Origin: JAGXRK01 sp963804005
GTDB lineage: Bacteria > Bacteroidota > Ignavibacteria > Ignavibacteriales > Ignavibacteriaceae
NCBI GenBank assembly: GCA_963804005.1
Contig: CAWDOP010000010.1
Span: 62,001-126,000 of the forward strand
DNA length: 64,000 nt
Direction of reading: 5' to 3'
The notes under the pieces: model-generated
The model's database searches: none
What the model saw: the letters and a program-made list of their open reading frames with translations, nothing else
What the model was told of the DNA's origin: nothing
Program-made: the position numbers and the translations under genes
Shown: positions 25,726 through 35,559 of the stretch, piece after piece
Layout of the letters: the number at the start of each line of letters is the position of its first letter
Numbering within the stretch: position 1 is the first letter of the stretch

Positions 25726-27603
25726 TTATTTATTTAATATCTTCTCTATTTCATCCATTACTTTATTCATCTTCTTCATTGTCAGTTCAAATGGTTCTGA
25801 CGAAAGAGGATCTATTCCTGCCTCTTTAATCAATTCAGCAGCGTACTTAGAGCCGCCGCCATTTAATATTTTATAGAAATTATCTACGGCAGGAGCCCCT
25901 TCGTTAACTATCTTTTCTGCAAAAGCAGTTGCATAGATCAGCGAAGTTGAATATTGAAAAACATAATAAGTATATCCCAGAAAATGAGGAATGTAAGACC
26001 ATTCGTATTGTATGTACGGATCAACAACGCAGAATCCTGCGTCATGGCCATAATATTTTTTTACTATGTCATAATAAATGTTGCAAAGATCGTCGCCGGT
26101 TAATGGTTTGCCTTGTTCTATACGTTGATGTATTTCAAGCTCAAACTCGGCAAATGAAGTCTGACGGAAAATAGTTGTTCTTAAAAGATCAAGATAGCTG
26201 CCAAGCAGGAAAAGCTTTTCTTCATCGCTTTTTACATTTGCAACCATATAATTGTTAAGCAAGGTTTCGTTAATAGTAGAAGCAATCTCTGCAACAAAAG
26301 TTGCGTAATCTGACTTTGCAAAAGGCTGGTTGACATTTGAATAGAAACTGTGCATTGTATGACCAAGCTCGTGTGCCAATGTAGAGAGAGATTCATAATC
26401 ATCATTCCAGTTCACCAGAATGTAAGGATGAACATCATAAGCGCTGCCATTTGAATAAGCGCCGCTTCGTTTTCCTTCGGTTGGAATAAAATCAATCCAC
26501 CTGTTATCAAAAGATTTTTTGACTGTTGAAAGATATTCAGACTTCATTGGTTTAAGCGCATCAAGTATTGCTTGTTGTCCTTCTTCCACTGTGAATTTCA
26601 AATCTACTTTCTTAACAAGAGGAGTATATAAATCATAATAGTGAAGTTCATCCACGCCAAGCATACGTTTCTTTAAATCCAGAAAACGATGAAGTGTTAG
26701 AAGACTTTTATTTACTTGTTCAATTAAGGTTGTATAAACAGTTGGTGGAAGATTATCACCATTCAGTGCATATTCCAATGAAGAAGCATATTGTCTGTTC
26801 TTAGCATAAACCCAGTCTTTTTTAACTTTACCGACAAGGTTTGCGCCGAGAGTATTTTTAAAATCGCCGTAGCTGTTAAAAAAAGTTTCAAAAACTTTGA
26901 TTCTGTCCTCACGATTTTCAACAGTTCGGACTCTTGTGTATGCGGCAGGACTTAGTTCAACTTCTTCCCCATTTGAAAGTGTAATTTTTGGATTTGGTTT
27001 TTCCCCATCAGCAAAAATTGAGTAAACATTGTTTTGATTTCCAGCTATCAAACCAAAGCTGGCAAGAATTTTTTCTTCTGCTTCTGTTAAAGTGTGTGGT
27101 CGCAATCTCTGAATATTATCAATATACATTGAATACGTGCTGAGCTCCGGTTTCTCTTTGAAAAATTTTTCAATATTTTCTTTTGGGAAAGCAAGAATTT
27201 CCGGTTCAAAGAAAGCTGCCGTTTCACCAAGTTTGGTACCAACAGAAGACAACTGTTGACGCAAAGCCTGATTTTCAGAAATTCGCACATCTTCATTGCT
27301 TAGATTGCCTGCATATGTTCCTGCCTTGTAAAATGTTTTTAACATTCCGAAGTAAGAGTCTAAGGCATTCAATAAAGTCTGAGAATTTTCACCAAGCTTT
27401 CCTTTATAAGAAGCAAAATCATTTATACTTCCTTCGACTTTTTTAATATCCGCCTGCCAATCCGCTGTAGTAGCATAAATATCTGCCAGGTTCCATTTGT
27501 ATTTATCTGGCACATCTTTGCGCTGCGGTGATTGAGGAAATGCGGTTGTAATTACAGCAATAGTAACAAGAACGTAAAAAAGAATTTGTTTTTGTTTGGT
27601 CAT
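25726..27603 (-). CDS. pepF: exported M3-family oligoendopeptidase F
   Basis: 625 residues. Zinc metallopeptidase that cuts oligopeptides. Zinc motif HELGHTMHSFYS near 410; N-terminal WNLADIYATTADWQADIKK and RLRPHTLTEAEEKILA are PepF signatures; FVAEIASTINETLL supplies the third zinc ligand. Unlike cytosolic PepF it begins with a signal peptide (LFYVLVTIAVITTAFPQS), so it should work in the periplasm or be released. It is divergent from the M49-like lipoprotein across a 194-base promoter region, and the downstream M28 peptidase is also exported. Confidence 0.93.
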   Translation of the reverse strand: MTKQKQILFYVLVTIAVITTAFPQSPQRKDVPDKYKWNLADIYATTADWQADIKKVEGSINDFASYKGKLGENSQTLLNALDSYFGMLKTFYKAGTYAGNLSNEDVRISENQALRQQLSSVGTKLGETAAFFEPEILAFPKENIEKFFKEKPELSTYSMYIDNIQRLRPHTLTEAEEKILASFGLIAGNQNNVYSIFADGEKPNPKITLSNGEEVELSPAAYTRVRTVENREDRIKVFETFFNSYGDFKNTLGANLVGKVKKDWVYAKNRQYASSLEYALNGDNLPPTVYTTLIEQVNKSLLTLHRFLDLKKRMLGVDELHYYDLYTPLVKKVDLKFTVEEGQQAILDALKPMKSEYLSTVKKSFDNRWIDFIPTEGKRSGAYSNGSAYDVHPYILVNWNDDYESLSTLAHELGHTMHSFYSNVNQPFAKSDYATFVAEIASTINETLLNNYMVANVKSDEEKLFLLGSYLDLLRTTIFRQTSFAEFELEIHQRIEQGKPLTGDDLCNIYYDIVKKYYGHDAGFCVVDPYIQYEWSYIPHFLGYTYYVFQYSTSLIYATAFAEKIVNEGAPAVDNFYKILNGGGSKYAAELIKEAGIDPLSSEPFELTMKKMNKVMDEIEKILNK

Positions 27604-27797
27604 TTCTCCACCTAATAAGTATAAAAAGACAATTGTAATGTAAACTTAAAAAGAAATATCGTTTGATTGAAAAATATGTGACGAGCGGCTGTACAAATTT
27701 GATAAAAAGGGGCTTGGAAATCCCACACAATTTTAGCCGTGATCTTTTTATATTTCCTTATCAAATAATTCTATTTAGAAATCTTCGAGGTAAGTAT

Positions 27798-29498
27798 ATG
27801 AAAAGTCTATTCCTTATGATTTTTTTAACAATAGCGCTGGCTGGCTGCATTGACCAAAAATCAGACGACCAAACGAATTATGCGGAGGATATAAAAATGC
27901 TTCAGGAAACGATTAACAAATTTGTTCCGGTTGAAATTAACTATGATGAAAATCTGCTTAGCGAAAGAGAAAGAGTGGTGCTGGAAAAACTTTATAATGC
28001 ATCCAAGATTATTGACGAAATTTTTCTTAGCCAGGTTTACTCTAAGAACGATCAGATTAAATCGGATTTGCAAGCTGAAATAAATAATAATTCTTATCCC
28101 GATAAGGCACTTAAACCTTCAATAAAACTTGAACTCTTCAACATAATGTTTGGTCCGTTCGACAGACTCGATCACGATAAACCGTTTATCGGTGAGGATG
28201 AAAAACCGCTCGGTGCAAATTTTTATCCTGAAGATATGACTAAAGATGAATTTGAAAAGTGGATAAAAGATAATCCAAAAGATGAGAAACTGTTTACGAG
28301 TGAGTTTACTGTTATCAGAAGAGATGGTGATAAACTAATTGCTATCCCTTACAATGAATATTATAAAGATAAACTCACAGAAGTTTCAATGTTATTAAAA
28401 GAAGCTGCTGAATATGCAGATAATCCATCGCTCAAAAAATATCTTGTCTCACGTGCAGATGCATTTTTAAGTAATGATTATTATCAAAGTGATATGGATT
28501 GGATGGATTTAAAAAACCACAACATAGAAATTGTAATTGGTCCTTATGAAGTTTATGAGGATGGTTTATTCAATTATAAAGCTGCATTCGAAAGTTTTGT
28601 TACTATCAAAGATCCCGAAGAAACAAAAAAGCTTGAAACATTTGGTAAATATTTAACTGCTATTGAGAAGAATCTTCCTATTCCTGATAAGCATAAAAAC
28701 TTTGAGCGTGGAAGTGAATCCCCGATAGTAGTTGCAAATGAAGTATTTACAGCGGGCGACACTAAAGCAGGAGTTCAAACACTTGCATTCAACCTTCCGA
28801 ATGATGAAAGAGTACGCAAAGCAAAGGGTTCAAAAAAAGTAATGCTTAAGAATGTTCACGAAGCAAAATTTAACAAGCTGTTAAAACCAATTGCGGAAAT
28901 TGTTCTTGATGCTTCTGAACTTGAGTATGTTACATTTGATGCATTCTTCAACCATACGCTTATGCATGAAATGTCTCACGGTGTTGGTCCGGGTTTTATT
29001 GAGATTAATGGAAAAGAAACAGAGGTAAAAAAAGAACTGAAAGAAACTTATTCAACAATTGAAGAATGTAAAGCTGATATTCTTGGAATGTATAATAATA
29101 TGTTTATGATTGACAAAGGTGTTTATCCAAAGGAAATGGAAAAACAAGTTTGGGTAACTTTTCTTGCGGGTGCATTTCGTTCAATGAGATTCGGAATAAA
29201 TGAAGCACACGGCGGAGGAAATGCAATCATTTACAATTATCTGCTTGAAAAAGGTGCTTACGCATATGATAATTCGACTCAAAAAGTAAAAGTTAATTTT
29301 GAAAAGATTTATCCCGCATTAAAAGAATTAGCAACCCTTGTTCTTATGATTCAGGCAGAAGGGAATTATGATGGGGCAAAAGAACTCATCTCTAAGTATG
29401 CCGCAAGTTCTCCTTCGATCGAGACATTAAGAAATAAACTGGCTGTTTTTCCAGTAGATATTAAACCGGAGTTTGAAATAGAAAAGAAACTAAAATAA
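27798..29498 (+). CDS. M49-like (dipeptidyl-peptidase III family) metallopeptidase lipoprotein
   Basis: 566 residues from ATG 27798. Lipoprotein signal ending LAGC; the zinc-site motif HEMSHGVGPG is near 390 and the second motif EECKADILG about 33 residues later; HGGGNAIIYNYLLEKGA follows. This matches bacterial DPP III-like proteins, but classical M49 uses HExxGH with a longer spacing; here the motif is a five-residue HExxH. GAGGTAAG lies before the ATG; a longer frame from 27663 lacks a signal and was rejected. Predicted to remove dipeptides from oligopeptides at the envelope. Terminator at 29503-29531. Confidence 0.83.
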   Translation: MKSLFLMIFLTIALAGCIDQKSDDQTNYAEDIKMLQETINKFVPVEINYDENLLSERERVVLEKLYNASKIIDEIFLSQVYSKNDQIKSDLQAEINNNSYPDKALKPSIKLELFNIMFGPFDRLDHDKPFIGEDEKPLGANFYPEDMTKDEFEKWIKDNPKDEKLFTSEFTVIRRDGDKLIAIPYNEYYKDKLTEVSMLLKEAAEYADNPSLKKYLVSRADAFLSNDYYQSDMDWMDLKNHNIEIVIGPYEVYEDGLFNYKAAFESFVTIKDPEETKKLETFGKYLTAIEKNLPIPDKHKNFERGSESPIVVANEVFTAGDTKAGVQTLAFNLPNDERVRKAKGSKKVMLKNVHEAKFNKLLKPIAEIVLDASELEYVTFDAFFNHTLMHEMSHGVGPGFIEINGKETEVKKELKETYSTIEECKADILGMYNNMFMIDKGVYPKEMEKQVWVTFLAGAFRSMRFGINEAHGGGNAIIYNYLLEKGAYAYDNSTQKVKVNFEKIYPALKELATLVLMIQAEGNYDGAKELISKYAASSPSIETLRNKLAVFPVDIKPEFEIEKKLK

Positions 29499-29502
29499 AA
29501 TC

Positions 29503-29531
29503 ATCCTCTCCCAAAAGGGAGAGGATTTTTT
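29503..29531 (+). terminator. rho-independent terminator
   Basis: ATCCTCTCCC, AAAA loop, GGGAGAGGAT, then TTTTT; begins 5 bases after the M49-like gene stop. Confidence 0.93.
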
Positions 29532-29535
29532 AAAG

Positions 29536-32409
29536 TTATCGTAATAAAATCATTTTCTTAGTTTCAACAGAGTTACCTGCTTGTAGCTTGTAGAAATACA
29601 CTCCGGAACTAAGCCCTTTTGCATTAAATTCAACCTCATATATGCCGGCTGGTTTTTCTTCATCAACCAAAGTTACTATTTCTTTTCCAAGAACATTGTA
29701 AACTTTCAATGTTGTATGGCTGCCAAATGGCAACTGATAACTAATAACTGTAGACGGATTAAACGGGTTAGGATAATTCTGTATTAACGCAAATCCGGTT
29801 GGGACAGAACTGCTCTGTTCTTCGTTTACATCCGTTACTTCTTTGAACTTATTTATTAGAATATTTTCAATCAGTGCTTTTGCCTGATCAAAGTTCATAT
29901 AATAGAGCGGAAAACTAAGCACAACTGATTTATGATCTGTTCCTAAATACTCAACACCAACTGGTTTTCCCTTAAGTTTTCCCAGATTATTTGTGGTGTC
30001 AAAATAAGTCTCGTATAAATAAATGGCAGTCCCTTCACTATTAGGAAAAATGGATTCAATCCCACGAAGATGATAGTCTAGTAATTCTGAAGTTTTTGAT
30101 GAATCAACATAGATGACACTGTAACTTGGGTCATTAGGATTTGCACCAAAAAATCTTGAAAAATCAACATTGAGAGAACTGTTAATTTTTAAATAATCAT
30201 AAATAAACATCCCGGGATTATATTCTGCTTCTGCCATAATATTATTCTGTAAAGCTTTGCTTGGTTTATATCCCGAATAAATAAAATTTCCACCATAGCT
30301 TAAATATTCCATTATAGCTGCCTGTGCGGATTGTGCAGCTGTAAAGTTAATATCATCATCTGCCTGCCATATAATTGTGGAGTATATGCCAAGATCAGAA
30401 AGAGTAATTGCGCCATCCTTTAAAATATCATAATCAGCTTTATTAAAACCGCTTAATATTTGCTGATAGAATTCATCTACTTGTTGATCGGACGGATTCA
30501 ATAATGTACCGTCTCCATCTTTAGTTTCATCAACTAAGAGTATTCCTCTGTCTAATGAGATAATCCGTGACCTTATAGTATCTGTTCCTGCGCTTTCATT
30601 TAGTTGATCATCAACTGCTTTTACAAAATAATAATAGTTTTGTCCTGCCAAAACAGAATTGTCCTGATAAAAAGTATCAACATAAGTCGTACTATTTAGT
30701 CTCAGATAGCTCCCATCCAATGATTCTGAACGATAAATGTTGTACCCTGCTAAATCCAACTCTTTATTTTTATCCCAGCTCATATTAATAAGTTGCGGTG
30801 TGGGTTTTACTGTAAAATTAGAAGGTGCTAAAGGAATGGAATATGGTATAATGTTCCTCTCGTTCAGAAAGCTTTCGTTTTGATCAGAATCAATTGCTGA
30901 AACCGCAATGTAATATTTTGTTCCTTCAGTAAGATTATTGATTATAAAAGAAGTATCTGTTGTCATAAATGACTGATCGTAAATTCCTGATGCCAGTCCG
31001 ACATAAATTTTGTAAGTTTCAAGATCAGGTTCTGTGTTTGTCAACCAGCTTAGACTTACTGATGATCCATCTCCCATATCATAAATAAAATAATTCTTCA
31101 CTTCAGATGGAATCTGAATTGCTGTGAGCAATAATGCACCCGAAGATTTTATAACTTCAGCACAATAAGGCATACTGTAATTTGTGATTATATCCTGAGG
31201 AGAATGGTAATAAGGACTAAATTCTCTTTCTTCAAAATAGACTGCATGAAAACCTTTTTGCCAAAACGAGTAACTGTCTGAACCGCTGCTGTTAGTAAAT
31301 CCGTATAAAGGAGTAAGAACCGAATAAAGGTTTACCATATCAAAGGCGAGACTTCCCCATTCCTCAGAACCTGTATATTTATTTATATCAACAGTGCTCT
31401 GAGCCAATTGTTGATAGGTATGACTTATCATATCATGATTAATCATCAGCCTGATATCCATCCCCTGGCTGAGAGCATAATCAGCATAATCTTTACTACC
31501 CCACAACCCATATTCTTCAGCACCAAAAGTTATGAACTTAATTGTTGCTTCGGGCTGATATCCGCTGTTCATAATAACTCGCGCCATTTCAATCGCCGCT
31601 GCCGTTCCGCTTGCATTATCATCTGCGCCTGGGGCAAAAGTATAGGCATCACCGCTCGAATAAGAGTCGTGATGTCCGCCAAACACATAGACTTTTTCCG
31701 GCATCGTTGTACCGGTTAAAGTAGCAATAACATTTTTCTGCCAGGTTCCCTGAAAGAGAAATGAATCAATAACTACATCAGTAAAGCCAAAACGAATGAA
31801 CTGCGATTTAATCCAGTTTGCGACAGAATCTCTTGTGTCGGCTAACAAAAATCTTGTTTGAAAATCCTGCAATGATTGAATAAAGAACTCGACACTATCT
31901 ACGTTTACGCTAGAAATAATATTAGCGATAGTTGTGTCAACTGCGCTAACATTATTAATGTTTACTATCTTTTCATTCTTAAAAGTGATTGGATTTTCAG
32001 TAATCTGTGCAACGGTAAATCCTTCGGAACGAAGTTTTTCAATCGAAGCAGGGTTTTTTATAATTGCAGATTCGTTATGAACATACATCACATCGGACAA
32101 TGCAGTAACAGAGTTCTGCTTAGAATTCTTTTGCAGAGACATTATATAATAATCTGATACTTTTAGAATTTTATCAATTACATTGAAACTGACTTTTAAC
32201 TCATCAAGTTTGAGAATTTTTTCTGCTTTTGCCTTAGTAATAAGAACATTATCAAACAAATGATAAACAGGAAGATCAAGTTTTTCAATTTTATTAAGAT
32301 CACTTACACCGTTAAGATCAATGCTTATCAAATAGTTCTCACTCGTTTGTGCAGCTATTTGAAAGCTGAAAACAACAGCAAAAAGAAAGAGTAACAAAAA
32401 GTGTTTCAT
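29536..32409 (-). CDS. T9SS-secreted M28 family metallopeptidase
   Basis: 957 residues from ATG 32409, which opens a signal peptide (FLLLFLFAVVFSFQIAAQ). An N-terminal propeptide-like region is followed by the M28 aminopeptidase domain: HHDSYSSGDAYTFAPGADDN near 245 (zinc His and Asp), AEEYGLWGS (catalytic Glu) and a late EREFSPYYHSPQD. Two FN3 domains follow (NLTEGTKYYIAVSA; SVLAGQNYYYFVKA), then a region of unknown fold, and the type IX sorting domain (QNYPNPFNPSTVI ... SGVYFYKLQAG). A start at 32454 would put 15 extra residues before the signal and was rejected. It likely degrades peptides outside the cell. Confidence 0.92.
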   Translation of the reverse strand: MKHFLLLFLFAVVFSFQIAAQTSENYLISIDLNGVSDLNKIEKLDLPVYHLFDNVLITKAKAEKILKLDELKVSFNVIDKILKVSDYYIMSLQKNSKQNSVTALSDVMYVHNESAIIKNPASIEKLRSEGFTVAQITENPITFKNEKIVNINNVSAVDTTIANIISSVNVDSVEFFIQSLQDFQTRFLLADTRDSVANWIKSQFIRFGFTDVVIDSFLFQGTWQKNVIATLTGTTMPEKVYVFGGHHDSYSSGDAYTFAPGADDNASGTAAAIEMARVIMNSGYQPEATIKFITFGAEEYGLWGSKDYADYALSQGMDIRLMINHDMISHTYQQLAQSTVDINKYTGSEEWGSLAFDMVNLYSVLTPLYGFTNSSGSDSYSFWQKGFHAVYFEEREFSPYYHSPQDIITNYSMPYCAEVIKSSGALLLTAIQIPSEVKNYFIYDMGDGSSVSLSWLTNTEPDLETYKIYVGLASGIYDQSFMTTDTSFIINNLTEGTKYYIAVSAIDSDQNESFLNERNIIPYSIPLAPSNFTVKPTPQLINMSWDKNKELDLAGYNIYRSESLDGSYLRLNSTTYVDTFYQDNSVLAGQNYYYFVKAVDDQLNESAGTDTIRSRIISLDRGILLVDETKDGDGTLLNPSDQQVDEFYQQILSGFNKADYDILKDGAITLSDLGIYSTIIWQADDDINFTAAQSAQAAIMEYLSYGGNFIYSGYKPSKALQNNIMAEAEYNPGMFIYDYLKINSSLNVDFSRFFGANPNDPSYSVIYVDSSKTSELLDYHLRGIESIFPNSEGTAIYLYETYFDTTNNLGKLKGKPVGVEYLGTDHKSVVLSFPLYYMNFDQAKALIENILINKFKEVTDVNEEQSSSVPTGFALIQNYPNPFNPSTVISYQLPFGSHTTLKVYNVLGKEIVTLVDEEKPAGIYEVEFNAKGLSSGVYFYKLQAGNSVETKKMILLR

Positions 32410-32506
32410 AAAAGTATTCCGATCAATTGGATGAAAATAAATTGGGATAAACATACCAAGTACGCATTCAAAATACTATACATGAATTCATCTGATATAA
32501 ATAAAT

Positions 32507-32521
32507 CCGGGAATTTCCCGG
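32507..32521 (-). terminator. short palindrome CCGGGAATTTCCCGG
   Basis: A palindromic 6-bp stem in the 119-base gap between the two T9SS genes, 53 bases upstream of the stop-proximal end of neither coding region. Lies beyond the stop of the upstream gene (32574) on the minus strand with a weak T-rich tail; possible terminator. Confidence 0.4.
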
Positions 32522-32573
32522 TGGTGGGAACTGACTAAAATTCAGGTGAGACGAAGGCTGCCTTACAACTTTC

Positions 32574-35285
32574 TTATTTGAGCAATAACATTTTCTTAAC
32601 AGAAATAAAATTGCCTGCTTGCAGCTTGTAGAAATATATTCCAGAGCTTAATCCATTACCCTCAAAGTCTACATCATATGTACCCGCTGGTTTAAACTCA
32701 TTTATAAGTGTAGTAACTTCATTACCCAGTATATCATAAACTTTCAATGTTTGCCAACTGTCAACTGGAGACTGCCAACTGATCTTAGTAATTGGATTAA
32801 ATGGATTGGGATAGTTCTGTTCAAGTATAAATTCTGTGGGCAACGATGAAAGTTCCTGATCATCAAGATTTGTTACTTCCTGAAATAGAGCGATCTTGAA
32901 AGCATCAGCTCTGATAACGGGCCCTAATGTGCTTTCACCTGAATCAATTACTTTAATTGTAATTTCTGTTTCAGCAGGAAAATAATATCTGCCAATATTC
33001 TTCCAGCTTCCGCTTCCTTCATTCTGATTTAAGTAAATAGAATCTATAACAATCCCTTCTTTACTGATTTTGTAAAGTGTATTATTGGCACTGTTAGTTG
33101 TTTGAGGTAAAATTTCATAAATATCGTAAATACCATTCTTAGTTAAATTAACTGTAAACGTTGCCGTTGGACGCGGCGGAATACTTTGTAAATAGGCATA
33201 GCGGCTGGAAGGACCGTATGCCTGTGCAACACTTGGGCTCCAACTTCCTGTTTCCTCATAACCATCAGGATCATCATTGTCAACGATTGTAAAATAATTT
33301 AGAACATTTACAGTAAAAGGAATTTTCCAAATTGGATTTGTGGGGTCATCACTCTGAATAATAATTGTGTCTTCAATAAATCCTAACTGGTCGGGAATGA
33401 AAATAAGTGGCAAACTTATTTTACTCATTCCATCTATTTCCACAGGAAAAGTTGATGCGATTGCAATGCTTCCGTCTTTTGAATAAACATTTGAAACAGA
33501 TAGCGTATTTATTCCTGCATTACTTATCTGAAAATCAAAAAACAAACTATCTTCTATACTCAGCTCACCGATATCGACAAAAAGTATTTCCGGAATCAAT
33601 TGTTTGTCTCTTACAAACGCTGATGATTTCAATACATCCGCAACAAAAACTTTTGAAATTGAATCGTTATTCTTTGCGGACATTTCTATATAATTATTTT
33701 CTCCAAAATTAAGATTCAGTGTTTTTACGTATAACCACTGATTATAATTCTGCGGATTTATGAATGAAAATTTTTCTGTGGATGTTCCGTTTTGAAAGAC
33801 TTCAAAAATTATCGAATCAGTCTGATTGCTTATTTCGGGAAATTGAATGAAGATGTTATACAATCCTGATTGCTCTGTTTCCAAATTCCAGCGCACTTTT
33901 GCAGAATCGTTCTGATTTAAAGTTGCATACCTTGAATCAAGATTCCATGCACTTGTTGTTGATGTATTAAACGTACCACCAATTTCCTGGTATTGTGGAT
34001 CGTTGTTATCAATAAATTTATCATCAGGAAGATATTTTATAAAAGATGTTGCCAAATTTCCCACGGTATCAGTAACAGCAACACCAACTTTTCCAAGATC
34101 ATTAAGCGAAAATGAACTGATTGTTCGCCAGGTATTTGACGATATGTTCTCACATTCCGCAACAAGATATCTTTCATATCTATCTTTAATTGCAACGAAC
34201 GGCTGCTTCTGAAAAATTAGCTCATCTGTAGTAATTAAAAATTTTACATCTGCTCCGCTCACTTCTTCAGTTAACTGAACCTGCGGTTTTATATTATCAT
34301 TACTTTCCAGCCAGAGTTGATAAGCTTCAATAGCAGTCAAATATTGAAATTTAACAGTCGGATAAGTCAACTCTGCCTGATGAGCAAGAATGTTGACTTC
34401 TTGAATTTCATCATTAAAGTTTGCCTCGGGTAAATGCGACCAAAAACATGCAAGCTGATCCGTGCCCTGGCTTGCTTTAAGAAAAATATCATTCATCATT
34501 TGTTGGGTAACCGAGCCCATATACTTAGATCGAACATTCCAGCTTTTACTATTTCCTTGCAACTGATAGTTTTCGGGAGCCGGATTAAAAGGAACAAATT
34601 CTGGTGAAGACATAGACCAGTCGAATATATTATCAATAGGTTCTTCATCTATTGTGCGTTTCGCAGGATAATCATTGTGCAGGCTGTAAGGGAGAATTTC
34701 ATTTAAATAATTCTGCCAGCCATTATCCATAAAATGCCAACCGCTGCGAAAGGAAACGGGAAAAACATTCTCTTCCAGCAGATATTGTGCAAGGGTAAAA
34801 TCAAAATCATCTTTTGACTCTAAAAAAGTTTTTGACTGATTCCACCAGTATTTTCCGTCACCGTCATAATCAGACCAGAAAAAAGTGTGATAGTGTAAGG
34901 ACAATTCATCGCCCCATAATTCAATATTATCACCGAAATATTTCTTCATTAGATATAAAGTCATTGTGTTACTGACCGGAACATTATTATTAGTCGCATA
35001 ACGAAAAATATTTCCTGCCATCATCCACCACGTCATTTTTAATTTATTACCATAGGAGTCCAGAATCTGATTGCGAAACGTTTCACTCATTACTACTGTA
35101 GTATTGCTGCTCGGTGCAGTGTATAAACTAAGATTATAATAACAGTGATACCTAGAGACATCCATTCCGCTCCAAATAGCTGTATCAGAGCCAAGTACCA
35201 GATATACTTTGCCCTGAGATAAAACCAATTCTGTAAAGAATAGGACTATTAAAAAAGTATGCTTAAATAACGATAATGATTTCAT
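32574..35285 (-). CDS. large T9SS-secreted protein with golvesin-like domains
   Basis: 903 residues. Signal peptide (FLIVLFFTELVLSQ). The N-terminal ~380 residues are rich in aromatic residues and motifs such as LHYHTFFWSDYDGDG and FRSGWHFMDNGW, resembling polysaccharide-deacetylase/glycosidase folds, but I cannot assign a family. Two similar jelly-roll modules begin FIDNNDPQYQEIGGTF (near 421) and IVDNDDPDGYEETGSW (near 662), as in golvesin/xanthan-lyase carbohydrate-binding domains, around an Ig-like domain. It ends in a type IX sorting domain (QNYPNPFNPITKI ... FYKLQAG). Likely a surface or secreted polysaccharide-active protein. Confidence 0.72.
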   Translation of the reverse strand: MKSLSLFKHTFLIVLFFTELVLSQGKVYLVLGSDTAIWSGMDVSRYHCYYNLSLYTAPSSNTTVVMSETFRNQILDSYGNKLKMTWWMMAGNIFRYATNNNVPVSNTMTLYLMKKYFGDNIELWGDELSLHYHTFFWSDYDGDGKYWWNQSKTFLESKDDFDFTLAQYLLEENVFPVSFRSGWHFMDNGWQNYLNEILPYSLHNDYPAKRTIDEEPIDNIFDWSMSSPEFVPFNPAPENYQLQGNSKSWNVRSKYMGSVTQQMMNDIFLKASQGTDQLACFWSHLPEANFNDEIQEVNILAHQAELTYPTVKFQYLTAIEAYQLWLESNDNIKPQVQLTEEVSGADVKFLITTDELIFQKQPFVAIKDRYERYLVAECENISSNTWRTISSFSLNDLGKVGVAVTDTVGNLATSFIKYLPDDKFIDNNDPQYQEIGGTFNTSTTSAWNLDSRYATLNQNDSAKVRWNLETEQSGLYNIFIQFPEISNQTDSIIFEVFQNGTSTEKFSFINPQNYNQWLYVKTLNLNFGENNYIEMSAKNNDSISKVFVADVLKSSAFVRDKQLIPEILFVDIGELSIEDSLFFDFQISNAGINTLSVSNVYSKDGSIAIASTFPVEIDGMSKISLPLIFIPDQLGFIEDTIIIQSDDPTNPIWKIPFTVNVLNYFTIVDNDDPDGYEETGSWSPSVAQAYGPSSRYAYLQSIPPRPTATFTVNLTKNGIYDIYEILPQTTNSANNTLYKISKEGIVIDSIYLNQNEGSGSWKNIGRYYFPAETEITIKVIDSGESTLGPVIRADAFKIALFQEVTNLDDQELSSLPTEFILEQNYPNPFNPITKISWQSPVDSWQTLKVYDILGNEVTTLINEFKPAGTYDVDFEGNGLSSGIYFYKLQAGNFISVKKMLLLK

Positions 35286-35514
35286 AATGGCACTAATAAT
35301 TGGAAAACACTTTACTAATAAAACAAATACTTTAATAAGAATAAAGCATAGTAATGTTTTTATGTGAACAGCTGCCTGCTATTACTGTTTGTTAAAGGTT
35401 AACTTTTATAAAACATTGCTCCTGGTCTTCTCAATAATTTGTTATTTGTATATTAACCATAACAAAGCAATAAATAATTTTATATGCGTACATGTTCCAT
35501 TCACTGATATTTTA

Positions 35515-35522
35515 TAAATTTG
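35515..35522 (+). promoter_or_regulatory. candidate -7 box TAAATTTG
   Basis: TAnnTTTG match 37 bases before the ATG of the ATP-cone kinase, in a 274-base divergent intergenic region. Confidence 0.45.
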
Positions 35523-35559
35523 ATAAGATGATATTCATACTTCCCATTAAGGAGTTAAA

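Noticed and set aside
27663..27797. 45-residue N-terminal extension of the M49-like protein
   Set aside because: A lipoprotein signal begins at 27798 with GAGGTAAG just before it; the extension has no signal and a poor ribosome site.
32410..32454. 15-residue extension of the M28 peptidase
   Set aside because: The signal peptide begins at 32409.
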